In this document: positions 43,711 to 52,599 of the stretch, one piece after another
Position numbering within the stretch: the stretch's first letter is position 1
Layout: each line of letters begins with the position of its first letter
Source: Paenibacillus sp. FSL K6-3182
Lineage (GTDB): Bacteria; Bacillota; Bacilli; Paenibacillales; Paenibacillaceae
DNA length: 64,000 nt
Assembly (NCBI RefSeq): GCF_037976325.1
Contig: NZ_CP150265.1
Location: 4,025,501-4,089,500, forward strand
Reading direction: 5' to 3'
Made by a program: the position numbers and the translations under genes
Notes under the pieces: generated by a model
What the model saw: only the letters and a program-made list of their open reading frames with translations
The model's database searches: none
What the model was told of the DNA's origin: nothing

Positions 43711-43737
43711 AAAAAAAACCACCTCGTAAGGTGGTTT
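43711..43737 (-). terminator. Terminator after the NlpC/P60 gene
   Basis: 8-bp arms AAACCACC and GGTGGTTT, six-nt loop, T run on the minus strand. Confidence 0.8.
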
Positions 43738-43753
43738 GTAAAATCATTACGCT

Positions 43754-44230
43754 TTATTTAGACTCCATCATCGCAGCAAATGTATCTTCCGTTACGACAC
43801 GCCTTGCTGTTACATAACGCTTTGCGTAATAAGAATCGTTAAGATTTGTAATCGTAACCCCTTTGCTTGTAGAAGAATGAGCAAATTTCCCATCCCCAAT
43901 GTAAATGCCCGCATGAGAAACGCCTTTGCCGCTTGTGTTGAAGAACACTAGATCACCCACGCGTAGTTCATCTTTATTGACCTCTGTGCCTGTGTCTGAT
44001 TGCGATTGAGATGTTCTAGGCAGCTTAACATCAAATTGATTAAAAATATGTAGAATAAAACCCGAGCAGTCAAACCCTTTGCTCGTTGTGCCTCCCCATT
44101 TATAAGGAGTTCCAACAACCTCGCTTATGGAATTCGTAAGCACTGACTTGTCCGACTTATCTGCAAGCACGCTTCCTCCTCCAGTAAGCAGCAGCAAGCA
44201 GGATAACAATAAAATAAAACCCTTCTTCAA
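43754..44230 (-). CDS. Secreted NlpC/P60 peptidoglycan hydrolase
   Basis: 158 aa: signal peptide (LLLSCLLLLTGGGSVLA) then a bare NlpC/P60 domain. Catalytic Cys55 in FDCSGF, His106 in SHAGIYIGDG and the third polar residue at His118 (FAHSS). Probably a D,L-endopeptidase cutting the gamma-D-Glu-diaminopimelate bond. No cell-wall binding module is present. A c-di-AMP riboswitch immediately upstream ties it to osmotic and wall homeostasis. Confidence 0.92.
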   Translation of the reverse strand: MKKGFILLLSCLLLLTGGGSVLADKSDKSVLTNSISEVVGTPYKWGGTTSKGFDCSGFILHIFNQFDVKLPRTSQSQSDTGTEVNKDELRVGDLVFFNTSGKGVSHAGIYIGDGKFAHSSTSKGVTITNLNDSYYAKRYVTARRVVTEDTFAAMMESK

Positions 44231-44239
44231 AACAACTTC

Positions 44240-44365
44240 TCCCTTCGGTGCCTACGAGGTTAGCTTATGGGTTCGGTTGAAGATCCCTATGCTTAAAAAA
44301 ATACATTAAGCAATTCACCCTGGGTGGTTCCCCCGTTTCCGATATACAGAACTCGGCATGTGAAT
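44240..44365 (-). ncRNA. c-di-AMP riboswitch (ydaO/yuaA class)
   Basis: Minus-strand leader between about 44365 and the NlpC/P60 start. It shows the class hallmarks in order: CGGGGGAACCAC, then AGGGTGAAT, TAGGGATCTTCAACCGAACCC-type and AGCTAACCTCGTAGGC followed by GAAGGGAGAAG (ribosome site). In known members c-di-AMP binding turns off expression of wall hydrolases and osmolyte transporters. Confidence 0.88.
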
Positions 44366-44561
44366 AAACCTTATAGTATCGTTAAATTCGATTGTTTTTA
44401 CCATAATCCTGCAATTGGTTTATTAGAATACTTTCATTTTTCTTCATTATTAATATTTATTTAGCTGTTCACTACATGATTTTTGTCAAAGGTGCTGATT
44501 TTTTTATAATTAAAATAGATGAATTTCCAATCACATTTTCAAAATATAACGGTTTAAACAC

Positions 44562-44599
44562 AAAAAAAGAGTATCCGTATTTTCATACAGTTACTCTTT
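44562..44599 (-). terminator. Terminator after the MATE gene
   Basis: Arms AAAGAGTA and TACTCTTT extended by GTAT/ATAC, followed by seven T on the minus strand. Confidence 0.75.
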
Positions 44600-44603
44600 C
44601 TAG

Positions 44604-45956
44604 TTAAGCAAGTTTCGCCAAAATATCGACCTTTTGCCAAGAACGTCTCCTCCATCTGTAGAGCATCAGTAAAGCTCTTATCCATTCATCGATTGAAAAG
44701 GCCAACCATATTCCTACCAACCCCATGTCGAACACAATCCCGAACACGTATGCAAGCGGTACACTAATCCCCCACATGGATACTAACCCGGCAGCAACTG
44801 GAAATTTCACATCTCCAGCCGCATTTAGACAACTGATAAGCACCATGTTGCAAGCCCGAGCCGGCTCCAGCATAATCGATAACAACATGAGCTGCTTGCC
44901 TAACAATATAATTTCTGCATCATTAGTAAAGAGGCTGAGCAATAGACCTGAGAAGCTATAGATGAAAATACCAAGCGCAAGCGAAATGACAAACGCCAGC
45001 TTCAAACTTTGAATACTGGATCGATAAGCATCATCCTTCTGATGGGCTCCAATCAGATGTCCAACAATAATTTGCGTTCCTTGACCTATTGCCATTGAAA
45101 AAACAAAAACAAAAGAAGTTATGCTCTGCGAATAAATTTTTGTCGTTAACGCTGCCGTACCGATCAGCGTGATTAGATATGTGATTACAACCTGTGAAAG
45201 ATTATAAGAAACATGCTCACCTGCCGAAGGAATACCTAATTTAAATATAAGGCCAATATTTTTTCTTTGAATCTTAAATGGACTAATCAAGCCAACCTTA
45301 TACTCCAAGCTTCGAATACATAAAATCAAATAAGCGATCATCCCTATGGCACGGGTTATCCATGTAGATGCTGCTACTCCTTCTACACCTAAATTAGGTA
45401 AGCCGAAGGGCTCCATCAGCACCAGATAATTTAAAGTAATATGCAGTACATTTATCCCCAATGCGATGAACATCATTTCTTTCACTATACCGCGGCATCG
45501 TAAAATAGTACCTAACGTCATGCTGATTGCTGTGATGAAGACGGAGCTGCCGACAATCGATAAATAGCTGACTCCTTCTGCCATCACATCCTCGGGCACT
45601 TTAAAAAGCGCTAAAAACACGTCGGCATAGACAATCAATCCTGCGCTAGCTATTAAACCGAGCATAACATTCAAAGTAAGCGCCGTTCTCCCGATTCGAT
45701 CGGCGCCATGCAAGTTGCCTGCGCCGAGCCATTGATTGAGAATGACACTTGTACCCACCGTAACAAAGCCAAACATCAAGCCCACTACAACTAAAATCTG
45801 GTTAGCTATCCCAACCGCTGCCACTGCTCCATCAGAGTAGCTGCTTAGCATCATCGTATCGACCGTTCCAATCAGCATCCCAAATAAAGCTTCAATAAAG
45901 ATAGGCCATGTTATCGAGATGATGCTCTTTTGGCGCGGATCAACCTGTTTACTCAT
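44604..45956 (-). CDS. MATE family efflux transporter
   Basis: 450 aa with twelve membrane helices in two halves; the N-terminal WPIFIEALFGMLIGTVDTMMLS and the repeated pattern in the second half are typical of the NorM/DinF-type MATE exporters. Cation-coupled export of drugs or metabolites; substrate unknown. It stands alone with its own terminator. Confidence 0.9.
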   Translation of the reverse strand: MSKQVDPRQKSIISITWPIFIEALFGMLIGTVDTMMLSSYSDGAVAAVGIANQILVVVGLMFGFVTVGTSVILNQWLGAGNLHGADRIGRTALTLNVMLGLIASAGLIVYADVFLALFKVPEDVMAEGVSYLSIVGSSVFITAISMTLGTILRCRGIVKEMMFIALGINVLHITLNYLVLMEPFGLPNLGVEGVAASTWITRAIGMIAYLILCIRSLEYKVGLISPFKIQRKNIGLIFKLGIPSAGEHVSYNLSQVVITYLITLIGTAALTTKIYSQSITSFVFVFSMAIGQGTQIIVGHLIGAHQKDDAYRSSIQSLKLAFVISLALGIFIYSFSGLLLSLFTNDAEIILLGKQLMLLSIMLEPARACNMVLISCLNAAGDVKFPVAAGLVSMWGISVPLAYVFGIVFDMGLVGIWLAFSIDEWIRALLMLYRWRRRSWQKVDILAKLA

Positions 45957-46034
45957 TCAAATTCACATTCTTCCTGTTCATGTACTACCCTGCTGTTATC
46001 GTCAGACTACTGTTATCATGTATGAGAGTACACC

Positions 46035-46934
46035 CTATCCAACAAATAGGGGTTGAGAGAATGCGCCAAAACCGCCTTCCAAATAAACTGCCGCCCTTAC
46101 GTAACCTTCGTCACCACGACACTTGTAACTAACGCTATTGAAACGACCAGAAGTCTCGTATAGTACATTTCCGTCTTTGCCAAACAAGGTTGCGTATTTG
46201 TACATCCGGTTCAATCCTTCGCTCGCAAGCAGCTTAAACTCGATCGTCCCATCCGTTGTATGGATTGATTCAAACCCATAGCCTGTGGAAACATAGAAGC
46301 TTCCGGCTTTCATTGCTGCTATAATACTCTCATTGGTGTTTTGCTCTGCGAGCACCATATTCCAAGTTCGTTTTTCTTGCCCATACACATGAAAATCATC
46401 TCCGCCAAACCCCCATACTTTCCGCCCAGCTGAGAGCAGCGCATCCCATTTGTCAAACGCAATGTCGAACGCTGGATTTCCTTCGCCATTTACGATCTCG
46501 ATTCCGGTGTAGTAAGGCATCGCGAGCATATCTTCAATCGGCCAATACTGCGAATAATAACGATTCGGATGAACGAGTACGCTCATTCCTCCTTGCTTCG
46601 TGCAAAGGTCAGAATACTGCTGATACCGTTCTACCGAAAACTCGTTGGAATAGCTGTCCATCATCGAGCGCGGAGGGTTAATGAGTAGCATATGCCTTTG
46701 CGGACTGCTAACCTCCATTGCTTCAAATACGGTCGTAATTGAACGTTTTCCTTCATGAACGGTAATGAAATCGTGGTCGGAAATGCCGAGGAAATCGTAT
46801 TGCCCATACATCCGGTAAACCGTCTCAAGCGTTTGAGAGCCGCAAGCACTATTTGTCGTATGGTTATGGAAGCTCCCTTTCAGCCACATGCCCTCTTGTT
46901 TATCATAAGGATTTGAAATGATTACTTGTGTCAT
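46035..46934 (-). CDS. PHP-domain metallophosphoesterase-like protein (CehA/McbA type)
   Basis: 299 aa. PHP-fold motifs: GSFHNHTTNSACG near 20-32, GISDHDFITV near 51, LVHPNRY and FGGDDFHVYG, supplying the His/Asp set for a trinuclear metal site. C-terminal about 80 residues form a small beta domain. Acts on phosphate esters in most relatives. It follows the ABC permease by 24 bp and is the last gene of the importer operon. Confidence 0.8.
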   Translation of the reverse strand: MTQVIISNPYDKQEGMWLKGSFHNHTTNSACGSQTLETVYRMYGQYDFLGISDHDFITVHEGKRSITTVFEAMEVSSPQRHMLLINPPRSMMDSYSNEFSVERYQQYSDLCTKQGGMSVLVHPNRYYSQYWPIEDMLAMPYYTGIEIVNGEGNPAFDIAFDKWDALLSAGRKVWGFGGDDFHVYGQEKRTWNMVLAEQNTNESIIAAMKAGSFYVSTGYGFESIHTTDGTIEFKLLASEGLNRMYKYATLFGKDGNVLYETSGRFNSVSYKCRGDEGYVRAAVYLEGGFGAFSQPLFVG

Positions 46935-46958
46935 TCAATATGTTCCTCCGTTCCTGCC

Positions 46959-47870
46959 TTATTCTTTGACCGAACCGATCATAACGCCTTTGGCAAAATA
47001 CTTCTGAATAAATGGATAAATCATAATAATCGGTGTGATGACGATAATAATCGTCGCCATTTTCAGCGAGTTTCCTGTCACCTGAATTTTGTCCAGCATT
47101 TCATATTGCGTCGAACCAGCCGCTTGCTCGAGCGTATTTCGAAGCGCATCTGCCCGGGTCAGCATTTCCTGCAGCAATGTCGATAAAGGCCGCAGATTGC
47201 TCTCTCGAACATAGAAGGCACCTGTAAACCAATCATTCCAATGCCCCACTGCGTTAAATAACGCAATGACAGCAACAACCGGCCTGCTGAGCGGCATGAT
47301 CACCTTCATGAAAATTGAAAAATCATTATATCCATCAATTCTTGCAGATTCTTCGAGGCTCGGACTGATCTCTTGGAAGAAAGTCCGCATAATTATTAAA
47401 TTCCATGCACTATACAAGCCCGGAATGATATAAACCCAGATTGTATTCGTCAAATGCAAGTCTTTCAACAACAAATAATATGGAATGATGCCACCGCTAA
47501 ACAACATGGTGAAAAAAATAAGCATGGTAAAAAACCGAACGCCTGGCATCGCTTTTCTCTTTAATGCGTAAGCTGCCATAGCAGTCAAAAAGACGCTCGC
47601 TAATGTCCCGACAATCGTTCGGAACAACGAAATGCCGAATGCACTTACAATATTGGAGGATGAGAAAACTTCCTTATAGTTTTCAATAGACCATAATCTC
47701 GGCCACAAATAGATGCCTCCTCTTTCCGCATCTTTGCCTGAATTAAAGGACAAAGCAAAGATGTTCAGAAACGGAAGAATGATAGATAAACATAAAAGAA
47801 TGATCAATACGTAGATGGCAATCTGAATTAATTTTTCTCCTGTAGAAATCTTATAAAATGGTTTATCCAC
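46959..47870 (-). CDS. Carbohydrate ABC transporter permease, LplC-like
   Basis: 303 aa, six membrane helices, MalG type. Inner-membrane coupling loop EAA motif seen as EISPSLEESARIDGYNDFSIFMKVIMPLS. Pairs with the LplB-like permease at 49814. No ATPase gene is in the locus, as is usual for Lpl/CUT1 importers that share an MsmX-type ATPase. Confidence 0.9.
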   Translation of the reverse strand: MDKPFYKISTGEKLIQIAIYVLIILLCLSIILPFLNIFALSFNSGKDAERGGIYLWPRLWSIENYKEVFSSSNIVSAFGISLFRTIVGTLASVFLTAMAAYALKRKAMPGVRFFTMLIFFTMLFSGGIIPYYLLLKDLHLTNTIWVYIIPGLYSAWNLIIMRTFFQEISPSLEESARIDGYNDFSIFMKVIMPLSRPVVAVIALFNAVGHWNDWFTGAFYVRESNLRPLSTLLQEMLTRADALRNTLEQAAGSTQYEMLDKIQVTGNSLKMATIIIVITPIIMIYPFIQKYFAKGVMIGSVKE

Positions 47871-47933
47871 GTTATTTGCACTCCTTCAACATTTGCGAAG
47901 CAAAACAGCCTCGGAAGCATGTCCTTAGCGTTA

Positions 47934-47982
47934 GTGGTCCGTCTCATCGCAGTACATTTCATGTACGAATGAAACAGACCAC
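47934..47982 (-). other. Stem-loop between solute-binding protein and permease genes
   Basis: In minus-strand RNA the arms GUGGUCUGUUUCAU and AUGAGACGGACCAC pair (two G-U wobbles) around an inner GUACAU/AUGUAC hairpin. The plus strand cannot form it as well. No U run follows, so it is more likely an mRNA stabiliser than a terminator. Confidence 0.6.
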
Positions 47983-48000
47983 CAGCAGCTTTAATGAATG

Positions 48001-49722
48001 TTATAGTTCTACTTTTGTATTTGGATCGCTATCTTTTTTCTCAAGCAATGCTAAGTAATCATCCAAGCCTGCAGCCTTTAATTGTTCAGATGCTGACTCC
48101 AATATTTTCGTTACTTGATCCTGGCTTTTAGCATAATAAGCACGTTTGAGGCTTTCGTCATAATTATCAAGTGCAGCTTTTAATTCCGTTTCCTTCGCAA
48201 ATTCGCCAAGGAAAGCCGTTGGAGCATACGTATCTGAGATTATTGCATTCGCTCTTTTCTTATCCCACTCCCAATACTCAGCAATCTTGAGCGGTCCCTC
48301 ATTGATATTAGGTTTCGCAGCATTCCCGTATTCTGTTTCACCAAAATCCGCTATACGATCAACATCTGTATTGCCAAGAATTTCGCCCCAATAGTTGCCT
48401 ACGCCAGCAAACCCAAGCGCTTTCGCGGCTTTCGAATCTTTATCTTTCAATTCCAATACTTCATTTTTTACAATCGGGTTGCCCTTATCATCAAGTGTGT
48501 AGTCTCTTCCTTCAATTCCGTATTGCCAGAGCAGCTTGCCTTCGCGGCTCGCCAAGAAGTCAGCGAATTTGACGATATCCTCAGGATTTTTAGTTGAAGA
48601 AGGAATTGCCCAAGCGCCGCCAGCCGTTTTATAGCTCAGCTTCATTTGGTAAGGCTTGTCCGCTTCATTTAATGGACCAATCGGCAAGTAATGCATATCC
48701 TTATTAAAATCAAGGTAGTTATGCATATCAGCAATAATCGCGAAGGAGCCGTTCAAAATACCTTCTGTTGCACGATTTTCTTCCATCGTATAAAACTCAG
48801 GATTCATCAGCTTTTCTTTCAGCAGCTTTTGAACAAACGCTACACGCTTGAGCGGGTAATCCGTTTGACTCTCGTGAACAATTTTACCTTCCTTATTCCG
48901 TACAAAGGTTTGGTTCACATTTACAGTCAAGTCACTATACAACGCTTTAACTTCTGTTCCACCCCAGTATCTTGGACCAATAACGCTGGCAATGTCTTTT
49001 CCATTGTTGTCTTTGAAATTTCCAGCTTTAATTTTTTGTGCCGCCTCATACAACTTCTCGGAAGTTGTAATCGTTTTTGGATCGATATTAAGCGCTTCGG
49101 CAATATCCTTGCGAATAAATGGTCCGCCTAACATTTTCCGCGTTTCATAGCCTGTTTCTCTCGAAACATTCATGTGCATGAAATAAGCTGAGCCGTTAAA
49201 CTCTGGACGGAACATGACACCGTTTTTCGTATCAAGCGGCAGATAGCCATCTTCTAGATACTTGCTGTATACTTTCGTATCCTTCATAAACGGAGTCAGA
49301 TCTGTGAACATGCCTTCGCGCGCAGCTTTTAGTACAACCGGCATTTCTGGTCGACCGCTATGATTCAAATAAAATCCGATAAAGTCTGGCAAGTCACCCG
49401 AAGCAAGTCCAGCAATTAAGCCGTCAAGCGAACGATTGGCTGGCATTATATTAATTTGATAATCAATTCCCGTTTTCTCTTTAATTTGTTTTAATACTTC
49501 CGGGTTCATCTCTTCCGTATAATCGTCTGCCCCCATAAAGATTAAGCCTTTAATTTTGCGGTCGGCAATCCAAGTCGCAGGTTTATCTTTGTTATCTTTG
49601 ATGCCTTCCTGCTTGTTCCCTGAATTTGTTGAATTTGTTTCTTTGGCCGCACAGCCTGTAATTAACAAGGAAGCTATAATCGGAACCGTCAACAGTCTTG
49701 CCCAATTTTTGTTCTTAAACAT
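48001..49722 (-). CDS. Extracellular solute-binding lipoprotein, LplA-like
   Basis: 573 aa. Lipoprotein signal with lipobox LITGC (Cys near 24), then an acidic spacer and a family 1 binding protein of the large Paenibacillus LplA type (sequence WIADRKIKGLIFMGADD marks the mature start). Captures the substrate outside the membrane for the LplB/LplC-like permeases. Ligand unknown; neighbours suggest a phosphorylated glycan or glycerophospho compound. Confidence 0.9.
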   Translation of the reverse strand: MFKNKNWARLLTVPIIASLLITGCAAKETNSTNSGNKQEGIKDNKDKPATWIADRKIKGLIFMGADDYTEEMNPEVLKQIKEKTGIDYQINIMPANRSLDGLIAGLASGDLPDFIGFYLNHSGRPEMPVVLKAAREGMFTDLTPFMKDTKVYSKYLEDGYLPLDTKNGVMFRPEFNGSAYFMHMNVSRETGYETRKMLGGPFIRKDIAEALNIDPKTITTSEKLYEAAQKIKAGNFKDNNGKDIASVIGPRYWGGTEVKALYSDLTVNVNQTFVRNKEGKIVHESQTDYPLKRVAFVQKLLKEKLMNPEFYTMEENRATEGILNGSFAIIADMHNYLDFNKDMHYLPIGPLNEADKPYQMKLSYKTAGGAWAIPSSTKNPEDIVKFADFLASREGKLLWQYGIEGRDYTLDDKGNPIVKNEVLELKDKDSKAAKALGFAGVGNYWGEILGNTDVDRIADFGETEYGNAAKPNINEGPLKIAEYWEWDKKRANAIISDTYAPTAFLGEFAKETELKAALDNYDESLKRAYYAKSQDQVTKILESASEQLKAAGLDDYLALLEKKDSDPNTKVEL

Positions 49723-49813
49723 GATATCTCCATTCCTACCTTCTCTTTTTAATTTATATGGAAAAACGCGGTTAAGCGTCTTTCTTCAAGGAAAAATGCT
49801 TCTATCGAACAAG

Positions 49814-50773
49814 TTACCAAACCGAAGTGCCGGACACTTTTCGTGCGAAACGATTGGCAGTGACTACAAGAACTAAAGCGATAACACCTTGCATCATACC
49901 GACTGCCGTTGCATATCCGTATTGGCCTTGCTGCAAGCCCACGCGAATCACATACGTATCCAGAATATCTACCAGATCACTGTTTCCTGGCATCTTGAGC
50001 AAATATAGCTGGTCGAATCCCGCTGACAAAATGCTTCCAAGCGATAGAATAAACACGATGAGAATGGTCGGACGAATCGACGGGAGGGTTATATGCCATA
50101 TTTCCGCCCATTTGCTTGCCCCGTCAATTTTGGCCGCTTCATACATGTCTTGATTAATTCCAGCGATGGCTGCCAAATAGATAATGGAATCCCAACCGAT
50201 TGTTTTCCATATGTGGCTGCCGAACATGATTTGATAAAAATATTTGGCTTCATTCATAAAGAATGTGCTGCCGTCCCCCCCAAAATAGGTGATCGCTTCA
50301 TTAAGCAAGCCAGTATCCGGCGCCAATGTTCTTTGTACTAAACCAATAACGATGACCCATGACATAAAATGCGGTAAATACGAAATACTCTGGGCGATGT
50401 TTTTAAAGGCACGGTTTTTAATTTCATTGAACATTAGCGCAAGTAAAATCGGGAACGGCAAACCGAGAAACAGCTTCATTGAGCTGATGATGAGTGTGTT
50501 TTTGATCAGCGTCATACTTTGAACATCGTTGAAAAACTTTGCGAAATATTCGAAGCCGACCCATGGACTCTCAAGTATGGTTTGATTAAATTTGAATTCC
50601 TTAAACGCCAGAAGCAATCCGCCCATTGGGATATAGGAAAAAATAATGAAGGACGCTAGACAAGGCAGAAGCATGAAGTACAAATAGCGGTATAACCATA
50701 TTTTTTTCAACAAATAAACAAAACGCTGTTTTTTTCGATTTCCAGTTGGAACTAAAGCCACTTTGGTTTGCAA
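49814..50773 (-). CDS. Carbohydrate ABC transporter permease, LplB-like
   Basis: 319 aa, MalF-type permease with six membrane helices; EAA loop visible as DMYEAAKIDGASKWAEIWHITLPSIRP. First permease of the importer, 92 bp before the binding-protein gene and 33 bp after the GDPD gene. Confidence 0.9.
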   Translation of the reverse strand: MQTKVALVPTGNRKKQRFVYLLKKIWLYRYLYFMLLPCLASFIIFSYIPMGGLLLAFKEFKFNQTILESPWVGFEYFAKFFNDVQSMTLIKNTLIISSMKLFLGLPFPILLALMFNEIKNRAFKNIAQSISYLPHFMSWVIVIGLVQRTLAPDTGLLNEAITYFGGDGSTFFMNEAKYFYQIMFGSHIWKTIGWDSIIYLAAIAGINQDMYEAAKIDGASKWAEIWHITLPSIRPTILIVFILSLGSILSAGFDQLYLLKMPGNSDLVDILDTYVIRVGLQQGQYGYATAVGMMQGVIALVLVVTANRFARKVSGTSVW

Positions 50774-50805
50774 TGAGGGCTTCTCCCTTCGTTATCATTT
50801 TTGAA

Positions 50806-51531
50806 TTAACCTGTTTCCATCTTTAATTGTTTCAACAGATTAACCTCGTTTGTCGTTATTTCGTCGACACCTAAATGAATCATCTCGATAAGAGATTCCC
50901 TATCATCAACGGTATAGACCCACACTGCCAAACCCAGCCTATGTGCGTATTCCACCAATTCGCTGCGGCAAGTTCGGTAATTCAGGTTTAAGCCGTAATA
51001 TCCGCCTACATTTGCCCATTCGCAAACGATTCGCGCCCATCCGATATAGTCGAGTTCCTCTTGTTCAGTAAGTACATCCGGCGTGTTATAAAGAACCTTA
51101 ATTCCTCGGTGGCGGTTCGAAATTTCGTCCGAGCACCCCGTAATAAAAACAAACTCCTCCATTTCAAAATTCCTTATGCTCTTAATCGCTGGTTCAATTA
51201 CCGCTTCTGTTTTGATATCCAAATTGAGCTTTATCCCGTATTCCCTTGCCAAGCCTAGAACTTCATCGAGTGTAGTAATGGTGTGGCTTTCGTAAACTGG
51301 GCTGAGCTTTACGCGGTTTTCCGGCCGGTTCAATTGCTCAAATGTCAACTCGGCAAGCAGCGGGCTATGGTCATGCAGCAATACCACCTTACCGTCCTCT
51401 GTCACCCTAAGATCAACTTCTGCCACGTCTGCACGCATAGCTATGCTCTCCAGAAAGGAAGCCCTTGTGTTATCCGGTGCAGCACCGCTACCTGTATGGG
51501 CGCAAATGAGCGGAAAAGCTCGACAAGTCAT
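50806..51531 (-). CDS. Glycerophosphodiester phosphodiesterase family protein
   Basis: 241-aa TIM-barrel GDPD without signal peptide, so cytoplasmic. The first motif is AHTGSGAAPDNT, where most family members have HRG and PENT: catalytic His12 stays, but Arg is Thr and Glu is Asp. The second motif AEVDLRVTEDGKVVLLHDHS is normal and carries the other catalytic His. Hydrolyses glycerophosphodiesters to glycerol-3-phosphate in the family; the motif changes may mean another diester. Start of the importer transcript. Confidence 0.85.
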   Translation of the reverse strand: MTCRAFPLICAHTGSGAAPDNTRASFLESIAMRADVAEVDLRVTEDGKVVLLHDHSPLLAELTFEQLNRPENRVKLSPVYESHTITTLDEVLGLAREYGIKLNLDIKTEAVIEPAIKSIRNFEMEEFVFITGCSDEISNRHRGIKVLYNTPDVLTEQEELDYIGWARIVCEWANVGGYYGLNLNYRTCRSELVEYAHRLGLAVWVYTVDDRESLIEMIHLGVDEITTNEVNLLKQLKMETG

Positions 51532-51760
51532 AAAGCATTCTCCTATTCTTCTAATTTCAAAATTTCTCTAATGAGTAATTAATGAAGCACTTATTACTGT
51601 TGTTGTGATATTTATAGTGTAGTTAAAGATTGTTATCGTGGTATTTTCGTAATAATAAGGTATCATTAAGCCCGATGTTGTTGTTTGTTGTATAATTGTT
51701 CAATTTCAAGCCAAAAATCTAGCCGTACCTATATTTTTAGCTAATCATTTTCGCAAAATA

Positions 51761-51794
51761 AAAAAGAAGAACCGGAGCTGCGTCCGATTCTTCT
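51761..51794 (-). terminator. Terminator after the deoR gene
   Basis: Arms AGAAGAATCGGA and TCCGGTTCTTCT (one mismatch) followed by six T on the minus strand; splits the HAD-phosphoesterase-deoR transcript from the GDPD-importer transcript. Confidence 0.78.
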
Positions 51795-51797
51795 CGC

Positions 51798-52592
51798 TTA
51801 ATTGATTTGACTTGCGTTAATCCAAGTAATCCCTTTTATTTCGAGCTCTTGTGCCCATGCTTCAGGATGGTCCTTCTCACATACGACAACATCAATCGAT
51901 TCTAAAGGCGCAATATGGCAAAATGCCTGTATACTAATTTTGCTGTGATCCGCTAACACGATCACTTCCTTCGCCTTCAATATAATCATTTTTGAAATAA
52001 CGGAATCATTCATATCGTAATCGCTTATTCCTGTCTCGATTGAAATACCGCCTACGGAAACAAAAGCTCTATCCACGTAAAAGTTTTTAAGTATTTCCTG
52101 TGATATATGACCGCTGACTGATTGCTGCTCTGGCGAGATTTCGCCTCCCAAAATAATGACTCGTCCGTTAAACAGACCTTGCGTTAATGATTCCGTTAGA
52201 AGATTCGCTACCGTTAAGGAGTTGGTAATAACTGTTATCCTTTTTTTACCTCGCAGAGCTCGTGCCATTTCATGAATCGTTGTACCAGTATCCATATAAA
52301 TCGTGTTTCCGTCATTGATCAGATCTACCGCTCGCTGCCCAATCACCTGTTTAGCTTCAAGATTGAGAATTTGACGCTGCTGATAGGGTGGCTCGCCTTT
52401 CTCATATTGCACCTTTACAGCTCCCCCATATACACGTTTAAGCTTTCCTTCCTCCTCCAGCACAAACAGATCACGTCTAATCGTTTCAAGAGAAACCTGA
52501 AGCTGTTCTGCTAACGAAATGACCTGCACCTTCCCGAAGGTATCCAGCTGAACGAGAATATACTGTTTTCGATCTTCTGATAAAAGAGACAT
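51798..52592 (-). CDS. DeoR/GlpR-family transcriptional regulator
   Basis: 264 aa. N-terminal HTH (VQVISLAEQLQVSLETIRRDLFVLEEEGKLKRVYGGA) and a DeoR sugar-phosphate sensor domain with YMDTGTTIHEMA and GGEISPEQQSVSG. Such repressors respond to phosphorylated sugars or polyols. It lies inside the phosphoesterase locus, 8 bp after the metallophosphoesterase gene, so it probably controls both transcripts. Confidence 0.9.
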   Translation of the reverse strand: MSLLSEDRKQYILVQLDTFGKVQVISLAEQLQVSLETIRRDLFVLEEEGKLKRVYGGAVKVQYEKGEPPYQQRQILNLEAKQVIGQRAVDLINDGNTIYMDTGTTIHEMARALRGKKRITVITNSLTVANLLTESLTQGLFNGRVIILGGEISPEQQSVSGHISQEILKNFYVDRAFVSVGGISIETGISDYDMNDSVISKMIILKAKEVIVLADHSKISIQAFCHIAPLESIDVVVCEKDHPEAWAQELEIKGITWINASQIN

Positions 52593-52599
52593 TCAAAGA

